Assembly (NCBI RefSeq): GCF_009939005.1
Contig: NZ_JAACJS010000012.1
Span: 124,001 to 188,000 of the forward strand
DNA: 64,000 bases
From: Sediminibacterium roseum
Lineage (GTDB): Bacteria > Bacteroidota > Bacteroidia > Chitinophagales > Chitinophagaceae
Direction: 5' to 3'
Below are positions 44,082 to 53,876 of this stretch, piece by piece; position 1 is the first letter of the stretch, and the number at the start of each line of letters is the position of its first letter. Under the pieces are notes generated by a model. The model was not told the DNA's origin. It made no database searches and saw only the letters and a list, made by a program, of their open reading frames with translations. A program made the translations under genes and the position numbers.

Positions 44082-45710
44082 ATGAGAAGAACTCTATTCA
44101 CCACTGTGTTGCTATGTCTTGCTGCCGCGGTTTCGGCGCAGGAGTATAGCAATTTTGCCGGGCAAACAAGCCGGCTCGAAGCGCTCAGCAAATCTTATCC
44201 CGACCTGGCCAGGCTCAGTTCGCTTGGTAAAACCAATGGCGGCAAAGAGATCTGGCTCCTCACCATCGGTACTGGTAAAACGGAAACCAAACCCGCGATC
44301 GCCGTGGTTGGCGGTACCGAAGGAAGCCATCTGCTTGGTACAGAAATGGCGATCGGTTTTGCGGAAAACCTATTGAAAGGAAGCGCAACCGACAGCATCA
44401 AGAACCGCCTTTCCAAAACAACCTACTATGTTTTCCCGAACATGAGCCCTGATGCGATGGAACAGTATTTCGCAAAGCTGAAATACGAACGCAATGGCAA
44501 TGCAACGGAAACCGACGACGACCGCGATGGCAAACTGAACGAGGATGGCTTCGATGATCTTGATGGAAACGGGAAGATCACCATGATGCGCATCGAATCG
44601 CCCATCGGCGAGTATAAGATCAATCCCGATGACGCGAGAACGCTGGTAAAAGCCGATGCATCAAAAGGAGAGAAAGGCAAATACATGTTGCTTACCGAAG
44701 GGTTCGACAACGATAAAGACGGCAACCTCAACGAAGATGGCGAGGGTGGCATAGCGTTGAACAGGAACTTTACCTACCGCCACAACACCTTCGGCGCGGG
44801 GGCGGGCGATTTTCCGGCCAGCGAAAAAGAAACAAGGGCGTTGCTCGATTTCTTATACGATGCATTCAATGTATACGCCGTTGTAAGTTTCGGCAGCAAC
44901 AACAATTTGTCTGTACCCGTGAGCTACAACCCCGTTGCCGCAAGGGAAAGGATCCTCGCAGGATACCTGGAGCCGGATGCAAAAGTAAATGGCATGGTGA
45001 GCGAGCTGTACAACAAAGTAACAGGCGCCAAAGACGCGCCACGCAGCAGTTCTCCAGGTGGCGATATCCTTTCATGGGGTTATTTCCACTATGCGCGTTA
45101 CAGCTTCAGCACACCGGGATGGTGGGTGCCAAAGGCCAAACCGGATACAGCAAAAAAAGAAAAAGCATTTACCTCCGAAGATGCGGCCGCCAATTACCTG
45201 CGCTGGGCACAGCAGCAGGGTATTTCTAATACGTTTACAGAATGGAAAGAAGTAAAACATCCCGATTATCCAAATACAAAAGTGGAAGTAGGTGGACTGG
45301 ATCCATTCGTGCTCATCAATCCCCCTTATAAAATGGTGGGTGATATCGTGAAGAAACATACCGACTTCCTGCTCAAACTTGCGAACCAACAGGCTGATCT
45401 CGAGATCGTAAATCTCAAAACAGAAAAACTGGGCAATGGCTTAACAAGGGTGAGCCTGGATGTGATCAACAAAGGCGGATTGTCTACCCACAGCAAACTC
45501 GGCGAACGCAGTTATTTCCTGAAGAAACTGAAAGTAGCGGTGAATACCGATAAGCAGCAGATCGTTGGCGGTAAGAAGATCAACCTGCTGAATTCGCTGG
45601 AGGCATCGTCAACACAGTCTTTCAGCTGGCTGATCAAAGGCACCGGAAAAGTATCGATAGAGGTGGGTTGCCCAACAGCAGGGGTAAAAAACATCGACGT
45701 AACGCTCTAA
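44082..45710 (+). CDS. M14-like carboxypeptidase homologue, catalytic residues lost
   Basis: 542 residues. Signal peptide LLCLAAAVSAQ, M14-like fold, and a C-terminal beta domain (LEIVNLKTEKLGNGLTRVSLDV). By alignment with the neighbour at 45731, the zinc motif HxxE (HSNE) is EGSH here (residues 80-83), the second zinc His is Gly271 (SFGSNN), and the catalytic Glu of NELW is replaced by Pro345. It should be catalytically dead unless ligands are swapped. It keeps two Asp-rich EF-hand-like loops (DDDRDGKLNED, DNDKDGNLNED). A secreted pseudo-peptidase with a binding role is the best reading. Confidence 0.85.
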   Translation: MRRTLFTTVLLCLAAAVSAQEYSNFAGQTSRLEALSKSYPDLARLSSLGKTNGGKEIWLLTIGTGKTETKPAIAVVGGTEGSHLLGTEMAIGFAENLLKGSATDSIKNRLSKTTYYVFPNMSPDAMEQYFAKLKYERNGNATETDDDRDGKLNEDGFDDLDGNGKITMMRIESPIGEYKINPDDARTLVKADASKGEKGKYMLLTEGFDNDKDGNLNEDGEGGIALNRNFTYRHNTFGAGAGDFPASEKETRALLDFLYDAFNVYAVVSFGSNNNLSVPVSYNPVAARERILAGYLEPDAKVNGMVSELYNKVTGAKDAPRSSSPGGDILSWGYFHYARYSFSTPGWWVPKAKPDTAKKEKAFTSEDAAANYLRWAQQQGISNTFTEWKEVKHPDYPNTKVEVGGLDPFVLINPPYKMVGDIVKKHTDFLLKLANQQADLEIVNLKTEKLGNGLTRVSLDVINKGGLSTHSKLGERSYFLKKLKVAVNTDKQQIVGGKKINLLNSLEASSTQSFSWLIKGTGKVSIEVGCPTAGVKNIDVTL

Positions 45711-45730
45711 CCATTCTAAAAAAAGAAATT

Positions 45731-47470
45731 ATGAAACGAAATATATTGATCGCCTTCGCTGCCTTAGCGTTTACTACAGCAGCCGTTGCGCAATCGCCCA
45801 GTCAATTGTTCAAGGCCGCGGGTTCGCCGGTAAACCCGAAAGTAGCTGTGGTATGGAACCGGTATTACGACCATGCCGGGCTGGGAGAGATCTGCAAAAA
45901 AATTGCAGCGGCCTATCCTGATCTTGCCAAATTTGAAACGATCGGGAAATCGTACGAAGGGCGTGACCTCTGGTTGCTGACCATCACCGATTTCAAGAAA
46001 GGCGGCGATCCGAACCGGAAGCCGGGCATGTACATCGATGGCAACATCCACTCAAATGAAATACAGGGGGCGGAGTTTGCGCTGTATACGGCCTGGTATT
46101 TAACGGAATCGTTTGCCGACACGAAGTTCATACAGGAGCTGCTGGAGGACAAGGTTTTTTACGTGGTGCCAACGATCAACCCCGATGGCCGCGACAGTTA
46201 CATCCACAAACCAAACAACGCAAGTTCGCCGCGCTCGGGGTTAAAGCCGGTAGACAATGATGGAGATGGGTTGGTGAACGAGGATACGTATGATGATCTT
46301 GATGGCGATGGCAACATTACGCTGATGCGCAGAAAGAATCCGAATGGCCGGTACAAGATCGATCCGAAGGATCCGCGCAATATGATACAGGTGGGACCCG
46401 ATGAAAAAGGCGATTACGAACTGCTTGGCATTGAAGGAATAGACAACGACGGCGACGGCCGTGTAAACGAGGACGGGTACACATTTGAATACGATCCCAA
46501 CCGCGACTGGGGATGGGGATGGCAGCCGAATTACATCCAGAACGGCGCGTACAAATACCCGTTCTCTTTCCCGGAAAACAGGGCGGTGATGGAATTCGTT
46601 TTCAAACACCCGAACATCGCGGCCGCACAATCATTTCACAATGCAGGGGGAATGATCCTTCGCGGGCCGGGCGGAATTGAAGACGTGGGAACCTACAATG
46701 CACAGGACGTAGCCGTGTACGACGCGATCGGTAAAAAAGGAGAAGAGTTCTTACCGGGTTACAAATACCTGGTGGTTTACAAGGACCTGTATTCCGCGTA
46801 TGGCGGAGAGCTCGACTGGTTCTATGCAGGAAGGGGGATCTATACTTATTCGAATGAATTGTGGACGCCCTACCTGATGTTTATGAAAGACGGCTCGCGC
46901 GACCAGTTTGACAACCCCACTTACAGCTTCGACCGTTACCTGTTGTTCCAGGATGCGTTTGTGCCCTGGAAAGAATACAACCACCCGCAATATGGTAAAA
47001 TAGAGATCGGCGGTTTCAAGAAAAACTTCACGCGTGCGCACCCAGGGTTTTTACTTGAGTCGGATGCACACCGCAACATGGCTTTCAGCGTGTACCACTG
47101 TTATTCAACACCAAAACTGGAAGTGCAGGAGATCAGCGAAAAAGACCTCGGCGATGGCCTGAAGGAAGTAACGGCCGTGATCGCCAACCAGCGCCTGATG
47201 CCCACACACAGCAGCCAGGACACAAAGAACAAAATAGAGCGCCCCGATTACATTACCCTTTCAACGGGCGGAAAAGTATTGGCGGGAATGCGTGTAGAGA
47301 ACCGCGACCTGAACCTTACTACCGAACAGCAAACCAATCCGCAAACCATCGAAGTTCCGAACATACCGGGTCTTGGAGCGGTTACAGTGAAATGGATCGT
47401 GCAGGGTGGAGGAAAGTATACGGTGAGTGTGGATAGTAAGAAAGGTGGAGTGGCAACGCTTACAAAATAG
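45731..47470 (+). CDS. M14-family zinc carboxypeptidase, secreted
   Basis: 579 residues from the ATG at 45731. Signal peptide AALAFTTAAVAQ. The zinc motif is GNIHSNEIQ (His107, Glu110), the third ligand is His303 in SFHNAGG, and the catalytic Glu is E376 in TYSNELWTP; NPDGRDSYIHK and DPNRDWGW are the substrate-site blocks. Two Asp-rich loops (DNDGDGLVNED and DNDGDGRVNED) are inserted and look like calcium-binding repeats. It should release C-terminal residues from peptides in the periplasm or outside. It is a tandem paralogue of the preceding gene, 20 bp apart. Confidence 0.92.
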   Translation: MKRNILIAFAALAFTTAAVAQSPSQLFKAAGSPVNPKVAVVWNRYYDHAGLGEICKKIAAAYPDLAKFETIGKSYEGRDLWLLTITDFKKGGDPNRKPGMYIDGNIHSNEIQGAEFALYTAWYLTESFADTKFIQELLEDKVFYVVPTINPDGRDSYIHKPNNASSPRSGLKPVDNDGDGLVNEDTYDDLDGDGNITLMRRKNPNGRYKIDPKDPRNMIQVGPDEKGDYELLGIEGIDNDGDGRVNEDGYTFEYDPNRDWGWGWQPNYIQNGAYKYPFSFPENRAVMEFVFKHPNIAAAQSFHNAGGMILRGPGGIEDVGTYNAQDVAVYDAIGKKGEEFLPGYKYLVVYKDLYSAYGGELDWFYAGRGIYTYSNELWTPYLMFMKDGSRDQFDNPTYSFDRYLLFQDAFVPWKEYNHPQYGKIEIGGFKKNFTRAHPGFLLESDAHRNMAFSVYHCYSTPKLEVQEISEKDLGDGLKEVTAVIANQRLMPTHSSQDTKNKIERPDYITLSTGGKVLAGMRVENRDLNLTTEQQTNPQTIEVPNIPGLGAVTVKWIVQGGGKYTVSVDSKKGGVATLTK

Positions 47471-47485
47471 TTGCTCAATAGTAAC

Positions 47486-47560
47486 AAGGCACAAGCATAC
47501 AGGGAAACAGGATCTTTTGAACTACGATTCCGGAACACCTGCAGGCTTGTGCCTTTTTTT
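47486..47560. terminator. Long-loop inverted repeat with T tract
   Basis: AAGGCACAAGC at 47486-47496 and GCTTGTGCCTT at 47545-47555, an 11-bp perfect stem with a 48-nt loop, ending in a T run. It lies between the convergent M14 and aminotransferase genes. Confidence 0.65.
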
Positions 47561-47561
47561 A

Positions 47562-48758
47562 TCATTTCAGTTTGGCCAACGCTTCTTTGATCCTTTTCCA
47601 CGCAAGTTCAATATTATCCATGCTTGCGGCAAAAGAAAAACGAACACAGTTTGGTTCGCCGAATGCATCGCCCATTACGCAGGAAACGTGTGCATTGTTG
47701 AGGATGTACATACTGAGGTCGCCTGAATTTTGAATGGTTTCTTTTCCGTCGGATTTACCATAGTACGCACTCACGTCGGGGAACGCATAGAATGCGCCTT
47801 CGGGTGCGAAACATTTGAATCCGGGTATGTCGTTGATCAGTTCGAGCGTCCTGATCTTTCTTCTTGTAAACTCATCGGCCATCTCTTTTGAAGGGCGCAG
47901 GTCGCCGGTTAACGCAACCACTGCCGCTTTCTGTGTGATGGAGCAGGTGCCGCTGGTGAATTGTCCCTGCAGTTTTTCCATCGCTTTTGCGAGTGTTGTG
48001 TTTGATGCGGTATAACCCAGGCGCCAGCCTGTCATCGCAAAGCCTTTACTCAACCCGTTGATCACAACCACGCGGTCTTTCAGGTCTGCGAACTGCGCAA
48101 TGCTTTCGTGTTTGCCTACGAAGTTGATGTATTCGTAAATTTCATCAGCGAGTATGGTGATGTTGGGATGTTTCCTGAATACTTCCGCCAGACCTTCCAG
48201 CTCCGCTTTGCTGTATACCGCGCCGGATGGATTACAGGGTGAAGAGAACATGAACACTTTTGTTTTACCGGTGATCGCCGCTTCAACCTGTGCGGGTGTG
48301 GCTTTGAAACCGCTTTCGGCACTGGTCCTGATCTCAACCACTTTTCCACGCGCGATCTTTACCAGTTCGGAGTAGGTTACCCAGTACGGGGTGGGGATCA
48401 CCACTTCATCGCCTTCATCCACCAATGCAAGTATAGCGTTTGCAAGGCTTTGTTTGGCGCCGGTTGACGTAACAATATGTTCAGGTTTGTATTCGAGGTT
48501 GTTATCGCGCAGCAACTTTGTGCAAACGGCCTCGCGCAGGTCCATATAACCCGCAACCGGCGAATAATGGCTCCAGTTGTCGTTGATGGCTTTAATGGCC
48601 GCATCCTTGATGTGTTGCGGGGTATCAAAGTCTGGCTCGCCCAAACTTAAATTGATCACATTGTGGCCCTGTGCCGCCAATTCACGGCCAAGTTTGGCCA
48701 TTTTGAGGGTTTCGGGTTCATTAAACCTGTCGAGAAGCGAAGAAAGTTGCATGTTCAA
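47562..48758 (-). CDS. Aspartate/aromatic-type PLP aminotransferase
   Basis: 398 residues, fold type I. It shows VINLSLGEPDFDTPQHIKDAA, SPVAGYMDLREAV, TPYWVTYSEL, ILADEIYEYINF and the PLP lysine motif INGLSKGFAMTGWRLGY. It is of the AspC/class I type that transfers amino groups between aspartate (or another amino acid) and 2-oxoglutarate. Single gene. Confidence 0.95.
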   Translation of the reverse strand: MNMQLSSLLDRFNEPETLKMAKLGRELAAQGHNVINLSLGEPDFDTPQHIKDAAIKAINDNWSHYSPVAGYMDLREAVCTKLLRDNNLEYKPEHIVTSTGAKQSLANAILALVDEGDEVVIPTPYWVTYSELVKIARGKVVEIRTSAESGFKATPAQVEAAITGKTKVFMFSSPCNPSGAVYSKAELEGLAEVFRKHPNITILADEIYEYINFVGKHESIAQFADLKDRVVVINGLSKGFAMTGWRLGYTASNTTLAKAMEKLQGQFTSGTCSITQKAAVVALTGDLRPSKEMADEFTRRKIRTLELINDIPGFKCFAPEGAFYAFPDVSAYYGKSDGKETIQNSGDLSMYILNNAHVSCVMGDAFGEPNCVRFSFAASMDNIELAWKRIKEALAKLK

Positions 48759-48966
48759 TTACATTAAAAAAATGGGTTATTTAACTGTTTTACGGGTGAA
48801 AGTTCGTTAAAACTATCCAAACGGTTGTAAGTTTTGATTGGGCTCCATTGCAAATTGGATGAATCGGTAATAGTTCGAGATAAAGAAAGGAGCTGGTAAC
48901 ACTTCATTGGAAGTATGCACCTGCACAATAACTACAGCCAATCATCCAAACAACTTCAAACCATCG

Positions 48967-48974
48967 TAAATTTG
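48967..48974 (+). promoter_or_regulatory. -7 box of sdaA immediately before the start codon
   Basis: TAAATTTG, exact TAnnTTTG, ends 4 bp before the ATG at 48979, so a transcript would be leaderless. No -33 element at the normal spacing is seen. The 220-bp gap from 48759 contains nothing else I recognise. Confidence 0.4.
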
Positions 48975-48978
48975 TTGC

Positions 48979-50403
48979 ATGCCACATGAAGCGATCTCGG
49001 TTTTCGATATGTTCAAAATAGGAGTCGGCCCATCCAGTTCCCATACACTGGGCCCCTGGCGCGCGGCTTTGCGTTGTGTGGATACGATCCGGAGAAAAAC
49101 CGCGCTCCACCAGGTGGATTCCATTACTGTTCTGTTGTATGGATCGCTGGCGAAAACAGGCCGGGGGCACGGCACCGACATCGCCGTGTTATTGGGTTTG
49201 TGCGGTGAGGATCCCGTTACCATCGACGTCGGCTCCATCACACCAAAAATAAACGCGATCGCAGGCGATCAAAAGTTTCGTTTGGGCGGTGAAGAATGGA
49301 TACCATTCGACATCAACAAACAACTCCTGTTTTTATACAATGAAACGCTGCCCTTTCATCCCAACGGGCTTTCCTTCCTCGTGGCACTGAAAAACGGGGA
49401 AAGCTGGAGCGAAACTTTCTTTTCCATTGGCGGTGGTTTTGTGGTGAAGGAAGGTGAAAATGACGGCGGCAAATCGCCGGTAGATCTTCCTTTCCCCATC
49501 AATACGGCAAATGACCTGCTGCATTGGTGCATGAATGGCATGTCCATCCACGAAGTGGTAATGGAAAACGAGAACGCGTGGCGGCCCGAAGCGGAGACCA
49601 GGCAGGGTGTGCTGAAGATCTGGAACGCGATGAAAGAATGCACTTATCGTGGCTGTCATGCGCAGGGCGAATTACCCGGCGGCTTACAGGTTCGCCGCCG
49701 TGCTTTCGATCTCAACAGGCGGCTGGTCAAAGACAATGTGTACCACGATTATGAGAGCTGGATAGAAGCGATCAGGGCAGGCGGACAGGATTTCAAATAC
49801 ATCCTCGATTGGGTAAGTTGTTTTGCCCTTGCAGTGAACGAAGAGAATGCGTCGTTTGGCCGCGTGGTTACCGCACCTACCAACGGGGCGGCAGGTGTGA
49901 TACCGGCGGTGCTTCAATATTTTATTGCGTTTTGTGATGGCAACGATGAGGATAGGATCATCAACTTTTTACTAACGGCCTCAGAGATCGGCAGCATCTT
50001 TAAAAAAGGTGCCACTATTTCTGCGGCGATGGGTGGGTGCCAGGCAGAGATCGGCGTATCGTCTGCGATGGCGGCCGCTGCGCTCACAGAATCGTTGGGA
50101 GGTACGCAGAGACAGGCATTGATGGCGGCCGAGATCGCCATGGAGCATCACCTGGGCCTGACCTGCGATCCCATTGGTGGCCTGGTGCAGATCCCCTGCA
50201 TCGAAAGAAATACGATGGGAGCGATCAAGGCCATTACCGCATCGCAGCTGGCGCTGCAGAGTTCGCCCGATTATGCGATCGTGAGCCTCGATAAAGTGAT
50301 CAGGACAATGTGGGATACGGCGCTCGATATGAACAGCAAATACAAGGAAACGGCAGATGGCGGCCTTGCCATCCATATCCCCATCAGCCTGCCCGAATGT
50401 TGA
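48979..50403 (+). CDS. sdaA: L-serine ammonia-lyase, iron-sulfur type
   Basis: 474 residues, single-chain. N-terminal beta domain begins [26 protein letters not shown]. The three cysteines that hold the 4Fe-4S cluster are in [36 protein letters not shown]. It deaminates L-serine to pyruvate. Single gene divergent from the aminotransferase gene. Confidence 0.97.
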   Translation: MPHEAISVFDMFKIGVGPSSSHTLGPWRAALRCVDTIRRKTALHQVDSITVLLYGSLAKTGRGHGTDIAVLLGLCGEDPVTIDVGSITPKINAIAGDQKFRLGGEEWIPFDINKQLLFLYNETLPFHPNGLSFLVALKNGESWSETFFSIGGGFVVKEGENDGGKSPVDLPFPINTANDLLHWCMNGMSIHEVVMENENAWRPEAETRQGVLKIWNAMKECTYRGCHAQGELPGGLQVRRRAFDLNRRLVKDNVYHDYESWIEAIRAGGQDFKYILDWVSCFALAVNEENASFGRVVTAPTNGAAGVIPAVLQYFIAFCDGNDEDRIINFLLTASEIGSIFKKGATISAAMGGCQAEIGVSSAMAAAALTESLGGTQRQALMAAEIAMEHHLGLTCDPIGGLVQIPCIERNTMGAIKAITASQLALQSSPDYAIVSLDKVIRTMWDTALDMNSKYKETADGGLAIHIPISLPEC

Positions 50404-50514
50404 TAAGCCCGGAGGTGGAACAGTTTTTTAAAGTTATACAGGGATCAAAGATCCACACGAATGCTCCGCCAATTCAGCTACAGCAGATTCATTTCTATTT
50501 TTAAAAGAAGAGCC

Positions 50515-51813
50515 ATGAACAGACAACAGGTTGTGATCATAGGCGCAGGCTTCGCAGGACTGCAGCTCGCGCGGCGACTGAAGAACAGCGAGCTCGATAT
50601 TACGGTTATCGATCAATACAATTTCCACCAGTTTCAACCCCTGATGTACCAGGTGGCCACGGGCAGGCTCGAGCCGAGTTCCATTTCATTTCCGCTGCGC
50701 AAGGTGTTCCAGAAAAAAACGAATGTGCATGTGCGCCTCGCCAAAGTAACGGGCATCGATCCTGTTTTGCGAAAGGTAGAGACCGACCAGGCAGGCACTT
50801 TTTCTTACGATTACCTGGTGATCGCAACGGGGTGCACCACCAATTATTTCGGTAACAAAAACATAGAGCGTTATTCGTTCCCCATGAAATCTACCGGGGA
50901 GGCGGTTACGCTGCGCAACCGTATTCTCTTGAATTTTGAGGATGCGCTCTCTGCAACAGAGGATCAACTGCCCGGCATCATGAACATTGTTGTGGTAGGC
51001 GGCGGGCCAACGGGCGTAGAGCTTTCGGGCTCGCTGGCGGAGCTGAAGAAAAACATTCTGCCGAAAGATTATCCCGATATGGATTTTTCGAGACTGAATG
51101 TTTACCTCATCGAAGCAGGCTCCGCCACACTCGGCCCGATGAGCAAGGCATCGCAGCAGAAATCTCAACAATATTTAGAATCGATGGGTGTGCATGTGAT
51201 GTTGAACGCACATGTTGAAGATTACGACGGAAAAACGGTGGTGTTGAAAGACGGTACCACTATCCCCACGCACACTTTGATATGGGCCGCGGGTGTTACC
51301 GGTAATGTTCCGCCGGGAATTCCGCAGAATAAGCTCGTGCGAGGCAACCGCATCAGGGTAGACGAGTTCAACAGGGTAGAGGGCCTTACGAATGTTTTCG
51401 CCATGGGCGATATCGCATACATGGAAACCAAAGAATTTCCAAAGGGCCATCCGCAACTGGCCAATGTTGCCATTGCGCAGGCCAAGAACCTGGTAAAGAA
51501 TATTGAAAACCTGGTGGAGCGCCAACCGCTTCTTCCATTCAGATACAAAAACCCCGGCACCATGGCCACTGTGGGAAAACGCAAGGCGGTTGTTGACCTT
51601 CCCTTTGTGAGTTTCCAGGGAAGATTTGCCTGGTTTGTATGGATGTTCCTTCACCTGATGCTCATCGTTAGCGTGAAGAACCGGTTGATCATTTTTATTA
51701 ACTGGGCCATCAGTTATTTTACAAACGATACAACCTTGCGGTTGATCCTCTTGCCCAATAAAAAAGCAAAACTGGAAAAAGTAAGAGAACCAGGCTTTGA
51801 AATGACGCACTAG
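50515..51813 (+). CDS. Type II NADH:quinone oxidoreductase-like protein
   Basis: 432 residues from the ATG at 50515 (AGAAGAG eight bases upstream), although the frame is open from 50461. The FAD loop is VVIIGAGFAGLQLARRL, the NADH loop is NIVVVGGGPTGVELSGSLAEL, and VFAMGDIAYM binds FAD. A C-terminal membrane segment (FAWFVWMFLHLMLIVSV) anchors it. It passes electrons from NADH to quinone without pumping protons; Bacteroidota use it alongside Nqr or complex I. It lies 111 bp after sdaA. Confidence 0.93.
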   Translation: MNRQQVVIIGAGFAGLQLARRLKNSELDITVIDQYNFHQFQPLMYQVATGRLEPSSISFPLRKVFQKKTNVHVRLAKVTGIDPVLRKVETDQAGTFSYDYLVIATGCTTNYFGNKNIERYSFPMKSTGEAVTLRNRILLNFEDALSATEDQLPGIMNIVVVGGGPTGVELSGSLAELKKNILPKDYPDMDFSRLNVYLIEAGSATLGPMSKASQQKSQQYLESMGVHVMLNAHVEDYDGKTVVLKDGTTIPTHTLIWAAGVTGNVPPGIPQNKLVRGNRIRVDEFNRVEGLTNVFAMGDIAYMETKEFPKGHPQLANVAIAQAKNLVKNIENLVERQPLLPFRYKNPGTMATVGKRKAVVDLPFVSFQGRFAWFVWMFLHLMLIVSVKNRLIIFINWAISYFTNDTTLRLILLPNKKAKLEKVREPGFEMTH

Positions 51814-51937
51814 GAAACCAGCTTTTTAAAGTCGATGTCGTTCCAGTAATGCTTGAAATCGTAGTATTAAAATGTCTCTACCTTAATAGCGATGCAGTAT
51901 TGTATTCTATAAATGGCAATCGCCTATTGAAACAGCA

Positions 51938-51964
51938 TAAAAAAAGGGGGGAGAACCTTTTTTG
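51938..51964. terminator. Possible weak terminator
   Basis: AAAAAAAGG, a G-rich loop, CCTTTTTTT between convergent genes. The stem is A-T rich. Confidence 0.35.
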
Positions 51965-51970
51965 TCGTAA

Positions 51971-52489
51971 TTATTTCTTTGAATCTCCAGGGATGGTACT
52001 CAATGTTGCTATTTCTTTGGCTAAATACATTAGGTCTCTTTTTTTCACAACACTGTCAGCGATATAGATTCTGGGCACTGTGCCTTTTCTTCTGTTTGGG
52101 TCGGGTATTTTGGTCACTTCAAAATAACAGCTGTCGGGAAGCCCGTTTTTATCTGTCACAACGGTTACCGTCAATCGCTTTGCAACAGTAGCGATGGAGG
52201 TCATTACTTTTTCGACATACGCATTCATATCCGTGTTCTTGGTGATCTGGCTGCCATACCGCAGTGCAGCCCGCTGTGATTCGTTCGAAAAGAGTTGCTG
52301 CATCTGGCCCACCGTTATCACGTTAATACCCTTCGGCGCCAGGTTTTCCCGTAACATTAATTCAAATTCTGTTGCCTCGGGAAAATCATTGAGCCTGATA
52401 ACAACAGGTAATTGCCTGGACAACAAGTCAGGAGTTTGCGTGAAACAAGCAATAAATATCGTCGCGAAAAGCGTAAATACCTTCAACAT
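51971..52489 (-). CDS. Small secreted protein, function unknown
   Basis: 172 residues from the ATG at 52489 (a TTG three codons earlier is less likely). Signal peptide LKVFTLFATIFIACFTQ. No family recognised. The C-terminal part has a TonB-CTD-like strand pattern (LTVTVVTDKNGLPDSCYFEVTKIPDP), but it is too weak to name. Followed 48 bp upstream by mqnE on the same strand, which may be chance. Confidence 0.65.
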   Translation of the reverse strand: MLKVFTLFATIFIACFTQTPDLLSRQLPVVIRLNDFPEATEFELMLRENLAPKGINVITVGQMQQLFSNESQRAALRYGSQITKNTDMNAYVEKVMTSIATVAKRLTVTVVTDKNGLPDSCYFEVTKIPDPNRRKGTVPRIYIADSVVKKRDLMYLAKEIATLSTIPGDSKK

Positions 52490-52537
52490 AATTATCAATT
52501 ATTCCCACTGCAAGCGTACATGAATACTGCTGCGCCG

Positions 52538-53707
52538 TCAGTTCATCCGGGGATCAACTTCAAGCTCTTCCAGCGGGATCTCCGAATAATCACGGATCTC
52601 ATTGTACAATGTGCCGCGTTCTACCGGTTGTCTTTTTACCTGCCTGATCAGCATAACCAGGTCGGCCGTACTCATGGTCGGAACCTGTTCCTCGCTGCCG
52701 GCCATTGCATAGATCTTAGTCGAGTCATCGATCGTACCGTCGATATCGTTCACGCCAAACGACAAGGTAAGCTGCGCGTTCTGCCTGCCCAGCATTGGCC
52801 AATAGGCTTTGATGTGGGGAAAGTTGTCCATATACAATCTTGAAACGGCATACATGCGCATGTCTTCGATCACCGAAGATTCTTTGATATGACTCATGTC
52901 GTTGTCCTTGTTACGGAACTTGAGCGGTATGAACGTATTGAATCCCCCGGTCTCATCCTGCAGCGTACGTAGCCTGTCCATGTGGTCGATGCGGTGTTTG
53001 TACGCTTCTATGTGTCCGTACAGCAAGGTTGCGTTGCTGTGCATGCCCAGCTGGTGGGCAGCTTTGTGAATGTGCAGCCAGCCTTCCGCATCTACTTTGT
53101 CTTCGCAGATCTGTTTCCTGATATCCGGGTGGAAGATCTCGGCGCCGCCACCGGGGAGGGAGTCAAGCCCCGCCTCGTGTGCCATCCGCATGCCTTCTTC
53201 AACACTCACTTTTGCTTTTTTGAACATGTAGTCGAGTTCAACGGGTGTAAAGGCTTTGATGTGCAGATCGGGCCTGTGGGCCTTGATCGTTTGCAACAAT
53301 TCGATGAAAAACGCGAGGTTCATTTTGGGGTGAACGCCACCTACAATATGCACTTCCGTAACGGGTTTGCCATCGTAGCTTTTAACGATGTGCATCATTT
53401 GTTCAATGCTCAGTTCCCAGCCCTCTTCGCGGTTGGCATAGAGGCGCGAGTAGGAGCAGAACTTGCAGGAGAATACACAAACATTGGTGGGCTCTATGTG
53501 AAAATTGCGGTTGAAATAGGTTTTGTCGCCATGCTTTTCCTCCCTTACCCAGTTGGCCAGAGCGCCAAGAAAGGAAAGTGATCCTTTTTCGAAAAGAGCA
53601 ACGCCATCGTCGAAACTGATGCGTTCTTTACGGAGTATTTTTTCGCCTATCTGTTTGAGTTGGGTATCTGCGGTATTGGCTACGATTGCGGAAACTGATT
53701 CGGTCAT
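52538..53707 (-). CDS. mqnE: Aminodeoxyfutalosine synthase MqnE
   Basis: 389 residues from ATG 53707 (a GTG two codons earlier is possible). A radical-SAM enzyme: the cluster cysteines are C77, C81 and C84 in TNVCVFSCKFCSYS. SPGGGAEI-like block LPGGGAEIFHPDIR and YGHIEAYKHRIDHM are conserved. It joins chorismate-derived 3-enolpyruvylbenzoate to SAM in the futalosine pathway to menaquinone. The partner mqn genes are not in the window. A heptamer repeat abuts its 5' end. Confidence 0.95.
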   Translation of the reverse strand: MTESVSAIVANTADTQLKQIGEKILRKERISFDDGVALFEKGSLSFLGALANWVREEKHGDKTYFNRNFHIEPTNVCVFSCKFCSYSRLYANREEGWELSIEQMMHIVKSYDGKPVTEVHIVGGVHPKMNLAFFIELLQTIKAHRPDLHIKAFTPVELDYMFKKAKVSVEEGMRMAHEAGLDSLPGGGAEIFHPDIRKQICEDKVDAEGWLHIHKAAHQLGMHSNATLLYGHIEAYKHRIDHMDRLRTLQDETGGFNTFIPLKFRNKDNDMSHIKESSVIEDMRMYAVSRLYMDNFPHIKAYWPMLGRQNAQLTLSFGVNDIDGTIDDSTKIYAMAGSEEQVPTMSTADLVMLIRQVKRQPVERGTLYNEIRDYSEIPLEELEVDPRMN

Positions 53708-53725
53708 CTTCACGTGTTTGAAAAG

Positions 53726-53768
53726 CGAAATTAATTAGTAATTAGGAATTAGGAATTAATAATTAAAT
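53726..53768 (+). repeat. AATTAGK heptamer array upstream of mqnE
   Basis: CGAAATTA followed by AATTAGT, AATTAGG, AATTAGG, AATTAAT units. The first 27 bases match the array at 21396 exactly. The edge reads TAATTTCG on the minus strand, a -7-like box facing mqnE. Confidence 0.85.
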
Positions 53769-53876
53769 AGAACACGGATTTGACCTTATGGCAAGGAATA
53801 AACGGATTTATCCGTCCATACCTGTATCATAAGTCAAATCCGTATTCTCTATTTCAAGCCAGGAAATAAATGCAGA

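Noticed and set aside
48759-48978. tRNA or other RNA gene in the aminotransferase-sdaA gap
   Set aside because: No cloverleaf, T-loop or terminator features could be found by eye.
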